DNA from: Eurosta solidaginis
Lineage: Eukaryota > Arthropoda > Insecta > Diptera > Tephritidae
Assembly: GCF_040869045.1 (NCBI RefSeq)
Contig: NC_090321.1
Span: 180,391,596-180,455,595, forward strand
DNA length: 64,000 nucleotides
Direction of reading: 5' to 3'
The notes under the pieces are model-generated. The model was given only the letters and a program-made list of their open reading frames with translations. It had not been told where the DNA came from and made no database searches. The position numbers were made by a program, and so were the translations under genes. Below are positions 45,666 to 58,164 of the stretch, piece by piece; the stretch's first letter is position 1, and the number at the start of each line of letters is the position of its first letter.

Positions 45666-46085
45666 TATTGTTTTTATTATGCGTAAGGTCTGATCTACGT
45701 TCGAAGTGCCGGCACGTGATAAGAACCTAGTTTTCTGACCACAATTATTTGAGGAGAAAGCTGAAGAATATCTACATACATATATTCGCATTGGTAAGAA
45801 GCTTGCTACACAGCTGGTGAAGCATTTGGTATCGACATCACTTGAGCGGCCGGTTAGAGGTGCGGTATAGACTGTAAATATCACAATTTAATAAACAAAG
45901 AAAATGCACTTCGCGTTACATAAATATTTACGAATATGCACGGGATTGCATAAAATAAGCAGACAAATTTTGATTAAGGTTTGAGGATCAGGTAAATATT
46001 CATTTACAGTTGTGTTTAACCCAAATGACACCTTCGCGCTGGTCTTGCCTACTAAATACTTCCGTTAACGCAACCTTTGCTGTAT
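45666..46085. other. Intergenic DNA, no gene seen
   Basis: No recognised feature. Confidence 0.4.
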
Positions 46086-47896
46086 ATTTATACTCAGTTG
46101 AGAAAAGCTCACAGAGAATATTAACTTTGATTGGATAACGTTTGGTTGTACAGGTATAAAGGAATCGAGATAGATATAGACTTCCATATATCAAAATCAT
46201 CAGTATCGAAAAAAAAATTTATTGAGCCATGTCCGTCCGTCCGTCCGTCCGTTAACACGATAACTTGAGTAAATTTTGACGTATCTTGATGAAATTTGGT
46301 ATGTAGGTTCCTGACACTCATCTCAGATCGCTATTTAAAATGAACGATATCGGACTATAACCACGCCCAGTTTTTCGATATCGAAAATTTCGAAAAACCG
46401 AAAAAGTGCGATAATTTATTACCAAAGACGGATAAAGCGATGAAACTTGGTAGGTGAGTTGAACTTATGACGCAGAATAGAAAATTAGTAAAATTTTGGA
46501 CAATGGGCGTGGCACCGCCCACTTTTAAAAGACGGTAATTTAAAAGTTTTGCAAGCTGTAATTTGGCAGTCGTTGAAGGTATCATGATGAAATTCGGTAG
46601 GAACGTTACTCCTATTATTATATGTATGCTTAATAAAAATTTGCAAAGTCGGAGAAGGACGGCGCCCACTTTAAAAAAATTTTTTTTTAAGTCAAATTTT
46701 AACAAAAAATTTAATATCTTTACAGTTTATAAGTAAATTATGTCAACATTCGACTCCAGTAATGATATGGTGCAAGAAAATACAAAAATAAAAGAAAATT
46801 TCACAATGGGCGTGGCTCTGTCCTTTTTCATTTAATTTGTCTAGGATACTTTTAAGGCCATAAGTCGAACAAAAATTTTCCAATCCTTGTGAAATTTGGT
46901 AGGGGCTTAGATTCTAGGACGATAACTGTTGTCTGTGAAAAAGGGCGAAATCGGTAGAAGCCACGCCCAGTTTTTATACACAGTCCACCGTCTGTCCTTC
47001 AGCTCGGCCGTTAACTCGATAACTTGAGCAAAAGTCGATATATCTTTACTAAACTCAGTTCACGTTCTTATCTGAACTCAATTTGTGTTGGTGTAAAAAA
47101 TGGTCGAAATCCGACTATGACCACGCCCACTTTTTCGATATCGAAAATTACGAAAAATGAAAAAAATGCCATAATTTTATACCAAATACGAAAAAAGGGA
47201 TGAAACATGGTAATTTGATTGGTTTATTGACGCAAAATATAACTTTGGAAAAAAACTTTGCAAAATGGGTGTGACACCTACCATATTAAGTAGAAGAAAA
47301 TGAAAAAGTTCTGCAAGGCGAAATCAAAAGCACTTGGAATCTTGGCAGGAATACTGTTCGTGGTATGACATATATAAATAAATTAGCGGTACCCGACAGA
47401 TGATGTTCTGGGTCACCCTGGTCCACATTTTGGTCAATATCTCGAAAACGCCTTCACATATACAAGCACCACCACTCATTAACGCCTTTCACTTGATACC
47501 CATATCGTACAAAAAATTCTAGAGTCACCCCTGGTCCACCTTTATGGCGATATCTCGAAAAGGCGTCCACCTATAGAACTAAGGCCCACGCCCTTTTAAA
47601 ATACTCATTAACACCTTTCATTTGATACCCATATCGTACAAACAAATTCTTGAGTCAGCCCTGGTCCACCTTTATGGCGATATCCCTAAATGGCTTCCAC
47701 CCATAGAACTATCGCTTACTCCCTCTTAAAATACTCTTTAATACCTTCCATTCGATACACATGTCATACAAACACATTCCAGGGTTACCCTAGGTTCATT
47801 TTCCTACCTGGTGATTTTCCCTTATTTTGTCTCCACAGCTCTCAGCTGAGTATGTAATGTTCGGTTACACCCAAACTTAGCCTTCCTTACTTGTTT
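46086..47896 (+). mobile_element. DINE-1-like Helentron, family A copy 3
   Basis: 5' end TTATACTCAGTTGAGAAAAGC, (GTCC)n near 46230, CCGCCCACTTTTAAAAGACG phrases, three to four ~130-bp units (47400-47790) and 3' hairpin with ACACCCAAAC (one mismatch) followed by CCTTCCTTACTTGTTT. Shares TTGATTGGATAACG and GGTTGTACAGGTATAAAGG with copy 4, so copies 3 and 4 form a subfamily. Confidence 0.8.
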
Positions 47897-49094
47897 ATTA
47901 TTAAGTCAGATAAGTTCAGATTCGCACAATTCAAGCTTGAGCGGTGTGAGTAGATATGTACGTGTGTAGAACTTATGGGTATTTTTCTTCACTTCGTCTA
48001 CTTTTTCATATTCATTTACCTAATTACGCTACTTAAGGGTGCATAGCACGAAGCTGAAATTATATGAATAAATATGTCGGAGGTTCGGTGTTTATGTAGG
48101 AAAGGACGAGATGTTTAAAAATTGCTAGTTCTTCTCTTTCCAAATGTTACTCAAGCGATACGAAATCAAGACTTGCATGTCCGCACATATTTATATATAT
48201 TTTGTATATTTAAATATGAAGGGGCACACGTAGACGATAACTGAAGGTGAGGCAGATTTTTGAGTAGAAGAAAAAAGAGCCTCCAACTTTTCCTGTTTTT
48301 TTTTAAGATTTTTAAGAAATGACGGCCCGCTTCTGATTGAGCTTGAGTTATACCACAACAGCTTGGAACGGTGTAGGCAATTTTGTTGCAGGCATATCCT
48401 TGGTACAGTTTTGGCTATGCGAGTTTGTTAGGTCTGTTTTATTACAATCCGGACAAGGAAACAGAAAGTGGCGTGTCCATTACTTTCTTCATCTATAAGC
48501 AAGGATTTAGAAGCTAGGCAGCCTTTTGTTAATACTATAGTTGTCAGATGTTTGAAAAACAACCTGATATATGACTGTGTCTTTTCAGACTCGGTGATTT
48601 TTATCTAAATTCCAGTTCAGGCACAAACACAGCTCTTATCGCAAGGGAAATGTGAAACAATAAAAAAGAGGATTGAAAGCGGCATTAGTAGCAATTTATT
48701 GTTACAGAAAAGCACAGGCCTAGATTATTGGAAAGCGTGATTGCGAGCAAGACGCCAATGTCGTCATATTTAGTCAGTCACAGCGATTGCTTCGAAGTTA
48801 CCCATGCATAATACTTTCAAAAGTTGATGGCAAAATTCAAACCTTTTCGTAAGATTTGAGTCCGTGCGCCATGTTTTTCATTACGAGTAAAACTGTAATT
48901 GGCCTCTTAAACATGTTTTTAATTTCAAGTTTCCACCTCTCTGGAATGTCACTCAAAAACGATCGCAAAATTCCAAATAACAGATATATTTTCTTATTAT
49001 CTTGACCAGTGCGTTACCCAGCGGATCTTTTGCGAATATGGAGTAATTAACATGGCTCAACAAGAACAAAAATTTTAAGGTTAGCAAAAAAAAT
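47897..49094. other. Intergenic DNA, no gene seen
   Basis: No supported ORF, repeat or RNA feature. Confidence 0.45.
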
Positions 49095-49640
49095 ATTAAT
49101 TAAATATTTGCTATCGGAAAGTTATCGATTTATTATATATTATTTACCGACAAGTTATCGATATGCCATCAAATAGTTATGGATTTGTTGCTGGAAACGT
49201 ATAGATAAATTATCGATTAGTTATCGCAGTGTCACCAATGGGTTATCGGCGCAATATAGAAAAGTTTTCGATTAATAATAAAAAAAATTTCATTTATCGA
49301 AAAAATATCGATTTGTACGAAAAGTTATCGGAATGCTATTAGTTTTATATCCGCGTGGTATCGATTTGTAATTGAAAACTTTTCGAAAATTTTTCTGTTT
49401 GTTATCAAGACCTATCGATCGTAAAGTTATTGATTTCTTATGGGTGTATTGTTACAACAGTGTTATCGATTTGTTATAGACGACGCATGGGTTTGTTTTG
49501 AAACAGATGCCTATATAATTTCAACATAAAATCTATGACACAGCTGTCACCTATTGATAATAAACCGATAGGAAACCAATAAGAAGACGATGACTCGGCA
49601 AAAACAAGCCGATAACTCGTCTATGAGCTGCTACCGATAA
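49095..49640. repeat. TTATCGAT-rich degenerate repeat
   Basis: At least a dozen variants of AGTTATCGATTTGTT occur (AAGTTATCGATTTATT, AAATTATCGATTAGTTATCG, GTTATCGATTTGTTATAG and others), becoming inverted-looking CCGATAA/GATAAC words toward 49560-49640. One exact TATCGATA (49156-49163) is the DREF consensus. It may be a decayed short-period satellite or a regulatory cluster. Confidence 0.5.
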
Positions 49641-50037
49641 GAAGCCTACGTAGTTGTGTCTGGTAACGTTACCTCGGTTGCGGTTAACCTTCAAACAATG
49701 GGCGAAGTCCAAATAACTTAAAAGTGTTAGTTTTCTAGACGTACACCTACAAATCGATATTAATGAGTCGTTGATAGTGACGTCTTTGTGATCCTAAATA
49801 TTGCATTCTAATTAGCTCTGAGGTATGCTCAAAGTCTCAGTCTCTTGTTATATAGGAAAGTTACTAAAAATTCGTCTATATAGTACGAATAATACACAAC
49901 AAATCCCGAAATACCCATACATTTAACAGTCCTTTGCGCTTTTACTGCAAGTCTTGTCAACGTCAACATCCCTGGACTAAGACTCGAGACTATCTTACTG
50001 TAACTGATGAAGTGTTCTTGTGTTTTTCTTATTTCTC
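49641..50037. other. Intergenic DNA, no gene seen
   Basis: No recognised feature. Confidence 0.4.
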
Positions 50038-53000
50038 TTTTTATACTCAGTTGAGCAGAGCTCACAGAGTATGTTAACTTTGATTGGATAACGGTTGGTT
50101 GTACAGGTATAAAGGAATCGAGATAGATATAGACTTCCATATATCAAAATCATCAGTATCGAAAAAAAATTCGATTGAGTCATGTCCGTCCGTCCGTTAA
50201 TACGATAACTTGAGTAAATTTTGAGATATCTTGATGAAATTTGGTATGTAGGTTCCTGGGCACTCATCTCAGATCGCTGCTTAAAATGAACGATATCGGA
50301 CAATAACCACGCCCACTTTTTCGATATCGAAAATTTCGAAAAATCGAAAAAGTGCGATAATTCATTACCAAATACGGATTAAGCGATGAAACTTGGTAGG
50401 TGAGTTGAACTTATGACGCAGAATAGAAAACTAGTAAAATTTTGGACAATGGGCGTGGCACCGCCCACTTTTAAAAGAAGGTAATTTAGAAGTTTTGCAA
50501 GTTGTAATTTGGCAGTCGTTGAAGATATCATGATGAAATTTGGCAGGAACGTTACCCTTATTACTATATAGCTGCTTAGTAAAAATTAGCAAAATCGGAG
50601 AACGACCACGCCCACTTTTTAAAAAGTTAAATTATGTTAACTTTCAACTCCAGTAATGATATGTTGCAACAAAATACAAAAATAAAAGAAAATTTCAAAA
50701 TGGGCGTCGCTCCGCCCTTTTTCATTTAATTTGTCTAGGATACCTTTAATGCCATAAGTCGAACAAAAATTTACCAATCCTTGTGAAATTTGGTAGAGGC
50801 TTAGATTCTAGGACGATAAATGTTTTCTGTGGAAAAGGGCGAAATCGGTTGAAGCCACGTCCAGTTTTTATACACAGTCGACCGTCTGTCCTTCCGCTCG
50901 GCCGTTAACACGATAACTTGAGCAAAAATCGATATATATTTACTAAACTCAGTTCACGTACTTATCTGAACTCACTTTGTATTGGTGTAAAAAATGGCCG
51001 AAATCCGACTATGACCACGCCCACTTTTTCGATATCTAAAATTACGAAAAATTAAAAAAATGCCATAATTATATACCAAATACGAAAAAAGGGATGCAAC
51101 ATGGTAATTGTATTGGTCTATTGACGCAAAATATAACTTTAGAAAAAAACTTGGTGTGACACCTACCATATTAAGTAGAAGAAAATGAAAGTTTTGCAGG
51201 GCGAAATCAAAAGCCCTTGGAATCTTGGAAGGAATACTGTTCGTGGTATTACATATATAAAAAAATTAGCGGTTCCCAACAGATGATGTTCTGTGTCACC
51301 CTGGTCCACATTTTGGTCGATATCTGGAAAACGCCTTCACATATACAACTACCACCACTCCCTTTTAAAACTCTCATTAGTACCTTTAATTTGATACCAA
51401 TATCGTACAAACACATTCTAGAGTCACCCCTGGTCCACCTTTATGGCGATATCTCGAAAAGGCGTCCACTTGTAGAACTAAGGCCCACTTTTTTTTTTAA
51501 ATACTCATTAACACCTTTCATTTGATACCCATATCGTACAAACAAATTCTAGAGTCACCCCTGGTCCACCTTTATGGCGATATCTCGAAAAGGCATCCAC
51601 CTATAGAACTAAGGCCCACTCCCTTTTAAAATACTCATTAACACCTTTCATTTGATGCCCATATCGTACAAACAAATTCTAGAGTCACCCCTGGCCCACC
51701 TTTATGGCGATATCTCGAAAAGGCGTCCACTTGTAGAACTAAGGCCCACTTTTTTTTTAAATACTCATTAACACCTTTCATTTGATACCCATATCGTACA
51801 AACAAATTCTAGAGTCACCCCTGGTCCACCTTTATGGCGATATCTCGAAAAGGCATCCACCTATAGAACTAAGGCCCACTCCCTTTTAAAATACTCATTA
51901 ACACCTTTCATTTGATACCCATATCGTACAAACAAATTCTAGAGTCACCCCTGGTCCACCTTTATGGCGATATCTCGAAAAGGCATCCACCTATAGAACT
52001 AAGGCCCACTCCCTTTTAAAATACTCATTAACACCTTTCATTTGATACCCATATCGTACAAACAAATTATAGAGTCACCCCTGGTCCACCTTTATGGCGA
52101 TATCTCGAAAAGGCGTCCACTTGTAGAACTAAGGCCCACTTTTTTTTTTAAATACTCATTAACACCTTTCATTTGATACCCATATCGTACAAACAAATTC
52201 TAGAGTCACCCCTGGTCCACCTTTATGGCGATATCTCGAAAAGGCATCCACCTATAGAACTAAGGCCCACTCCCTTTTAAAATACTCATTAACACCTTTC
52301 ATTTGATACCCATATCGTACAAACAAATTCTAGAGTCACCCCTGGCCCACCTTTATGGCGATATCTCGAAAAGGCATCCACCTATAGAACTAAGGCCCAC
52401 TCCCTTTTAAAATACTCATTAACACCTTTCATTTGATACCCATATCGTACAAACAAATTCTAGAGTCACCCCTGGTCCACCTTTATGGCGATATCTTGAA
52501 AAGGCGTCCACCTATAGAACTAAGGCCCACGCCCTTTTAAAATACTCATTAACACCTTTCATTTGATACCCATATTGTACAAACAAATTCCAGAGTCACC
52601 CCTGGTCCACCTTTATGGCGATATCTCGAAAAGGCGTCCACCTATAGAACTAAGGCCCACGCCCTTTAAACTACTCATTAACACCTTTCATTTGATACTC
52701 ATATTGTACAAACGCATTCTAGAGTCACCCCTGGTCCACGTTTATGGTGATATCCCGAAAAGGCGTCCACCCATAGAACTAAGGCCCACTCCCTTTTAAA
52801 ATACTCATTAACACCTTTCATTTGATACTCATATCGTACAAACAAATTCTAGAGTCACCCCTGGTCCATCTTTATGGCGGTATCTCGATAAGGCGTCCAT
52901 CTATAGAACTTAGGTCCACGCCCTTTTAAAATACTCATTAATACCTTTCATTTGATACCCATATCGTACAAAATAAATTCGAGAGTCACCCCTGGTCCAC

Positions 53001-53357
53001 CTTTGTGGCGATATCTCGAAAAGGCGTCCACCTATAGAACTTAGGCCCACTCCCTTTTAAAATTATCATTAACACATTTCATTTCATACCCATATCGTAC
53101 AAACAAATTCTAGAGTCAGGCCTGGTCCACCTTTATGGTGATATCCCTAAATGGCGTCCATCTATAGAACTATGGCCCACTTCCTCTTAAAATACTCTTT
53201 AATACCTTCCATTTGATACACATGTCATACAAACACATTCCAGGGTTACCCTAGGTTCTTTTTACAACATGGTGATTTTCCCTTACTTTGTCTCCACAGC
53301 TCTCAACTGAGTATGTAATGTTCGGTTACACCCGAACTTAGCCTTCCTTACTTGTTT
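50038..53357 (+). mobile_element. DINE-1-like Helentron, family A copy 4, expanded
   Basis: 5' end TTTTATACTCAGTTGAGCAG, short (GTCC)n near 50184, CACGCCCACTTTT phrases, then a large ~130-bp minisatellite (51290-53240), then 3' hairpin GTTCGG/CCGAAC and CCTTCCTTACTTGTTTT. At 3.3 kb it is about twice the length of copies 1 and 3, the difference being the array. Confidence 0.85.
51290..53240 (+). repeat. 130-bp minisatellite, about 14-15 copies
   Basis: The landmark AGAGTCACCCCTGG recurs near 51420, 51551, 51681, 51811, 51941, 52071, 52202, 52332, 52462, 52592, 52721, 52851 and 52982, with a diverged copy at 53112: period 130-131 bp. Two unit types alternate in the first half: A (GGCGTCCACTTGTAG with a T run) and B (GGCATCCACCTATAG with CTCCCTTTT). 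End units are more diverged than central ones. Two open frames (51217-51525, 52563-52799) are repeat translations. Confidence 0.9.
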
Positions 53358-53644
53358 TATTTTATACTCTTACCAAATTTATTTTCTGCAAATTATGATA
53401 AGGCTGTGAATTGACCCACTTTATTTTAATATAATAAGAATAAAAAAAAGCAGCCGTAATGGCGAAAATCTGTTCAAGGAGGTTAGTATTTTCATTTAAC
53501 TCGCGCCAACTGAAAAGCAAGGCGTATATAAAATCCCCAAAGGACGAGACAAGCTATGGAAAAGCTGAACAAAAATGAAATTAATGCTCTGAAAAAAAAA
53601 GACAAGAAGGGGCAAGATAAAGACCGACATTTTTACTTCGCATT
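53358..53644. other. Spacer before the full-length LINE
   Basis: AT-rich; no feature apart from the LINE target duplication at its right edge. Confidence 0.45.
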
Positions 53645-53653
53645 TATACGGTA

Positions 53654-54027
53654 CCCTCACTAGGGTAGGCACCTTGTCGTTGGTGTGAGGGCTTAGCCGA
53701 ACTCCATAGCGCCCGACTATGAGGCGGAGCTGTTTAGGACTGACATCTACGCCGTTTCGCTTCATAGGAGGGCGGCGGGATGTCGGTGACCAAGAACTGC
53801 CAACCCCCTAATCCAGGGTGTTATGCGGACCGTGCCTATTGGACGATTTGCAGCCAGGGGATAAATTCGGCTGTATTCGAACGGAGCCTTCCCGATACCG
53901 GGCCATCTCGGGAAGTATTTATGGCCTTACCGCAGTAAGGGGCGCTGCTGTGGCGGACGGTTCTTTCCCCGTATATAATACTGGACCGCTGAGCCCGCCT
54001 TGTCGGGCAGGTGGTCGTACGACCAAG
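53654..54027 (+). promoter_or_regulatory. LINE 5' UTR
   Basis: GC-richer than the surroundings. It starts with CCCTCACTAGGGTAGGC and includes GGCACCTTGTCGTTGGTG. An internal Pol II promoter is expected for this class, but no specific element was verified. An upstream in-frame ATG at 53818 could extend ORF1, but its text lacks conserved features. Confidence 0.5.
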
Positions 54028-54726
54028 ATGAACAACTCATTACCTGAATGTAATAAGGAGGATGTAAAGAGGAGGACTGAGTCGCAATCCAAGGACGACA
54101 AATACGAATTAAGCGATGCGTCGGACTCGGGGAGCGAGAGTAGTGCTGATTCAATGAACTCCGTGTTGGAGAAGCACACAAATGAAAACGGAGTAGAAGA
54201 GTGGAGAAGGGTACGGAGCAGAGGAAGTAAAAGAGCTCTCTCGCAGTACCGTGCAGCACTAAGAATTGTACAACGCTTAGGAGCAGTGGTCGACCCAACA
54301 GAAGTGGAGATCGAGCGCTTGGAATGGGCCCATGAAGCGGTAGAAGTAGGTCGAAGGCAGTTCAAAAGGTTTGCTGCGAGAAACCCTCGGTTCTGCAACC
54401 GGTACGAGGAAGAAGAAGCGTCGAATGGCAGAATGAAGAGGCAACGTTCGGCAGAAGGCGACAAGCCTGCTTTCAAGAGGCAGAAAGGACCCAGTCCTAG
54501 AGCCGCGAGGCAGGGCAGTCGCATAGACAAGACAAGTAGGCCCAAAGCTGTAAGACAGATGGGTTCCAATAGCGAGGTAGCAACTACCTCGAAAGCTGCC
54601 AGTCAGAGGGAAGTTCCAACTACGAAAGTAGGAGATAAGCCAAAGGGAGATAACGCTAAGACTCCGGCTTTCTCGGAGGCGCTAAAGGGAGTTAACGCGA
54701 AGACTCCGGTGTTCTCGGAGTTCTAA
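54028..54726 (+). pseudogene. LINE ORF1, N-terminal part
   Basis: Starts MNNSLPECNKEDVKRR. It is charged and probably disordered, with an acidic SDASDSGSESSADS stretch, EWRRVRSRGSKRALSQYRAA, and a basic KRQRSAEGDKPAFKRQKG region suited to RNA binding. It ends in 14-residue repeats, KGDNAKTPAFSEAL then KGVNAKTPVFSE. The second 42-nt DNA unit has lost one base, so the frame stops at 54726; the third repeat is in the next frame. ORF1 proteins of this class coat the element RNA. Confidence 0.75.
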
Positions 54727-54739
54727 AGGGAGATAACAC

Positions 54740-55589
54740 TAAGACTCCTGCTTTTCCCGAGAAGATGAGTGATGTGGCAAAGCAGTCACTGACTGTGGCG
54801 CTGGTTGATCGTAGCAGTCCGTTCGGACAAATGACTACTGAAAGGTGGAGATCTGTGGAAAGGGAGCTTATTAGCTTAATGCTTAAGATGATGCGGGAAC
54901 AACCAAGTAAGCCCCTTCCAACCTTTGATTCGGGGGGATGGTATAATGGTGTGAAGATGATAGCGTGCGACAACATCGCGAGCTTGCTGTGGCTGGAGGA
55001 AGTCGTTCCAAACCTCCAAAGGCAAGGCACGAACGCGCGGTTTGAGGTGGTGGATAAAGCGCAAATCCCCACGGTACCAAAAGTTAAGGTATGGATACCA
55101 TGCGTGATGAAGTCGGAGGATACACTGCGACTTCTGCAGAATCAGAATCCGAACATACCGACACAGGATTGGAAGGTACTTACTGTATCTCGGCCTACCG
55201 AGGATGGTCAGTTCTACATCTTCCAAATAAACAAGCAGGCGGAGGATATTCTGTACACGCAGCTTGGCAAAATGTCCTTTGGCACTGGCAAAATTTACAT
55301 GCGACTCAGGAAAAGAAGTCCCGAGGATAAAAATCCTAATACGTTGGAAGTGGGCGAAGTCGAAAAGGACCTCAGAAGCCTAAGGGAAAAAAGACAGGTG
55401 GAGGTCCCCGACGTCACCACGAACGTGCTAGAAGAGGACCAACCGCTAAATGGTGCTGTGACTCGCACAGAGGAACACACGGCACAACATTCACGAGGGG
55501 CTGAAGGGGGCTCGAATACTCTAAACCAAAAGGGCAAGGGGAGGACGACGACGTCAAGACGAAGGTGCTGGAGGGGGACAAACAGCCCA
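54740..55589 (+). pseudogene. LINE ORF1, C-terminal part (DUF4780-like)
   Basis: After the frameshift, the third repeat (DNTKTPAFPEKM) leads into GGWYNGVKMIACDNIASLLW, VPNLQRQGTNARFEV, KVWIPCVMKSEDTLRLLQNQ and MSFGTGKIYMRLRKR. This region matches, from memory, the insect domain called DUF4780, typical of ORF1 proteins in this LINE group. The C-terminal part (55400-55600) contains an imperfect duplication of about 60 nt (GACGTCACCACGAACGTGCT versus GACGTCAAGACGAAGGTGCT), which fuses ORF1 to ORF2 in one frame through to 56231. Confidence 0.7.
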
Positions 55590-56230
55590 ATGGTGCTGCG
55601 AGTCCTACAGATAAACCTCCAACACAGTAAAGTGGCGTCGAGCGAACTCCTCCTAACCCTTGAGGAGGGTTCGTTTGACGTGGCGCTGATCCAGGAGCCG
55701 TGGCTCTCATCGGGAGGAAAGGTTTCTGGACTTAGCGCGCGCGGGTTTGGCGTTTACTACGCACAAACGGAAGGACGGGTGCGAGCTGTAGTAATGGTAA
55801 GGAAACAGCTGCATTCATATATGCTGCCTAATTACACCACCGAGGATCTCGTAGCGGTGGCCGTTGAGCAAAAGAATAAGCAGGCATTTATCCTGGCGTC
55901 CTGCTACATGGCCCATGCTGCGGAGGTTCCACCGATGGAGTGCAAAAGGCTAGTACAGGAGGAAGGGCGCAAAGGGCGGTTGGTCATAGGCGCAGATGCA
56001 AATGCGCACCACAATGCGTGGGGAGGAGCAGATACGAACGAGAGAGGCGAATCTCTATTTTGTTACATCCTGCAAACCAATTTGCAGATAGCCAACAGGG
56101 GAAATGTTCCTACATACATTGGTCCAACATCCAGCAATGTTCTGGATATTACATTGAGCTCCGAGCGTGATATATCAAGGTATGATTGGATGGTTCTCGA
56201 TAGACCATCCTTCTCTTCAGCATCCCACTA
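55590..56230 (+). pseudogene. LINE ORF2, endonuclease domain
   Basis: LRVLQINLQHSKVASSELLL opens an APE-like endonuclease with ALIQEPWLSSGG (catalytic Glu), VIGADANAHHNAWGGADTNE (the GDxNAHH motif, here GADANAHH) and NVLDITLSSERDISRYDWMV. The expected SDH motif near the end (DRPSFSDH) is disrupted: the sequence reads RPSFSSASH then stop, a frameshift near 56215-56235. It would nick target DNA to prime reverse transcription. Confidence 0.75.
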
Positions 56231-56235
56231 AAGAG

Positions 56236-58100
56236 GGTAGAGAAGGGAGGAACCTTTAGAAACCCTAGGGCAACGAATTGGACTAAATTCCAGAAACATG
56301 TAGAAACGAAACTGGGACAACCCAAAGAGGTTGCTAATGTAGAGGAACTGGAGGAGTCGAATGAATTCCTAACAAGGACGCTTATGACTGCGTATAACAA
56401 AGCTTGCCCTCTAAGAAGATTCAGAGGAAAAGCAAAGCCGCCATGGTGGAGCAATGAGCTGAGTCTTCTAAGAAGACAGGTAAAAGAAATGTTTAAACTC
56501 GCAAAGACCCCGGAAAGCGAAGCGTGTCGGGACGAGTACAGGGATCTACTGAGGATCTACAAGCGTGAAATTACCAGGGCGAAGAGAAACTCATGGAAAA
56601 GTTTCTGTACGGACATAGAGTGCTCCAGTGAAACAGCACGGTTGAAAAAAGTCCTAGCAAAGGGAAACATAGTCCAGGGACTAATAAAGAAAGAGAACGG
56701 GGAATGGTCACGTGATAGTGAGGAATCCCTTGAGGTGCTTCTCGATACACATTTCCCATCGGGAGACGGTTTAGAAGAACCAGCAGACATCACTCACACT
56801 TCGATCACGGAGCTAGTGGTGCCGGGCTTGGTGACCGATACCAAGATCGAGTGGGCAGTGAAGACGTTTTCTAAGTTTAAATCGCCGGGCCCAGATGGTA
56901 TATTCCCGGCCATGCTACAATTCTCAAGCAGGGCGGTCGTGGAATGGCTTAAAATAATATTCGATGGGTGCATAAGACTGAATCATGTTCCGCACTCTTG
57001 GAGAACTGCTCGTGTAGCTTTTCTACCAAAGGCGGGGAAGATCGGTCACGTGTATCCCAAAGACTATAGACCCATTAGCTTAACATCATTTCTGCTCAAA
57101 ACCTTTGAGAGGCTGATAGATGTGTACATAAAGTCCAACGTGGATGGAAAGCTGCTCTCCACAACACAGCATGCGTACACCAAAGGCAAGTCGGTAGACA
57201 CCGCATTGCATAGGGTGGTAATAAGCATAGATAAATCCCTGGAATATAAGCAGTATGCTCTAGGAGTCTTCTTGGACATTGCAGGGGCTTTCAATAATGT
57301 TGCAAAATCGGCGATTATGGATGGTCTTGATTACATTAAAGTACATCCTGCCTTAATCAGATAGATCGGCTGCATGTAAAATTGCAGAAAGATTACATCA
57401 CAATGGGGATTGTACGAGGCCACGAAATCAGTGGACAGGGGCACGCTGCAGGGAGGGGTGTTATCACCTCTGCTGCGGGCGCTTCGGGATATTCATACCT
57501 GGGCATCTAATGTCGGTTTGAAAGTCAATGCGGAGAAGACGGATATGGTCTTGTTTACAAAGAGGTACAAGGTCCCAAATTGGACCAGGCCTAAGTTAGG
57601 AGGGGTGACCTTACAGGAGAAACCTTGCACAAAATATCTAGGAATCATCCTAGACAGTAAGCTGTCATGGAAGCTCAACGAGGAGGAGAGGGTCAAGAAG
57701 GCCTCAACAGCACTCTATGCATGTAAAAGAATGCTGGAGTGTACGTGGGGCCTATCGCCCTCTCTTTCTCATTGGGTTTTTACAGCGATTGTAAGCCCTA
57801 TTCTATACTATGGAGTTCTTGTTTGGTGGAAAGCCACACAAAAAACAATATACCTCAAAGAATTAGAGGGGGTATGCAGACTATCGATGCTTAGCATTAC
57901 GGGAGCCCTGAAAACAACCCCGACGGCTGCACTGTATGCCATTCTGCACATCCCACCTGTAGACCTGGTCGCAAAGAACAAAGCGTTAACGACCGCAACC
58001 AGGCTCGGTGCTTCGGGGCAGCTTGAGCGCCGACCATATGGCCATAGTAGTATAGCGTCATCATTCACAAGACGAACAGACTACCTGATTGCCTATCTGC
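56236..58100 (+). pseudogene. LINE ORF2, reverse transcriptase domain
   Basis: In frame from about 56236: VEKGGTFRNPRATNWTKFQ, PPWWSNELSLLRRQVKEMF, KFKSPGPDGIFPAMLQ, HVYPKDYRPISLTSFLLKTF, TKGKSVDTALHRVV and VFLDIAGAFNNV (first catalytic Asp). Then stops TAG 57362 and TAA 57377, both in frame. GTLQGGVLSPLL joins directly to RALRDIHTWASNVGLKVNAE: an in-frame deletion (near 57475) has removed the YADD box. The thumb region continues DMVLFTKRYKVPNW, YLGIILDSKLSW, VSPILYYGVLVWW and LSITGALKTTPTAALYAIL. RT activity is impossible. Confidence 0.85.
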
Positions 58101-58164
58101 GCTTCGAGGGAGATCTTAAGGCCACAATAGAGGTGGACGGTTGGCGCAAGTGTGCGCAAATGGC

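Noticed and set aside
51217..52799. Two open frames in the 130-bp minisatellite
   Set aside because: Pure repeat translation with no conserved content.
53919..54569. 216-codon minus-strand ORF
   Set aside because: Shadow of LINE ORF1 on the opposite strand; Ser/Leu-rich with no motif.
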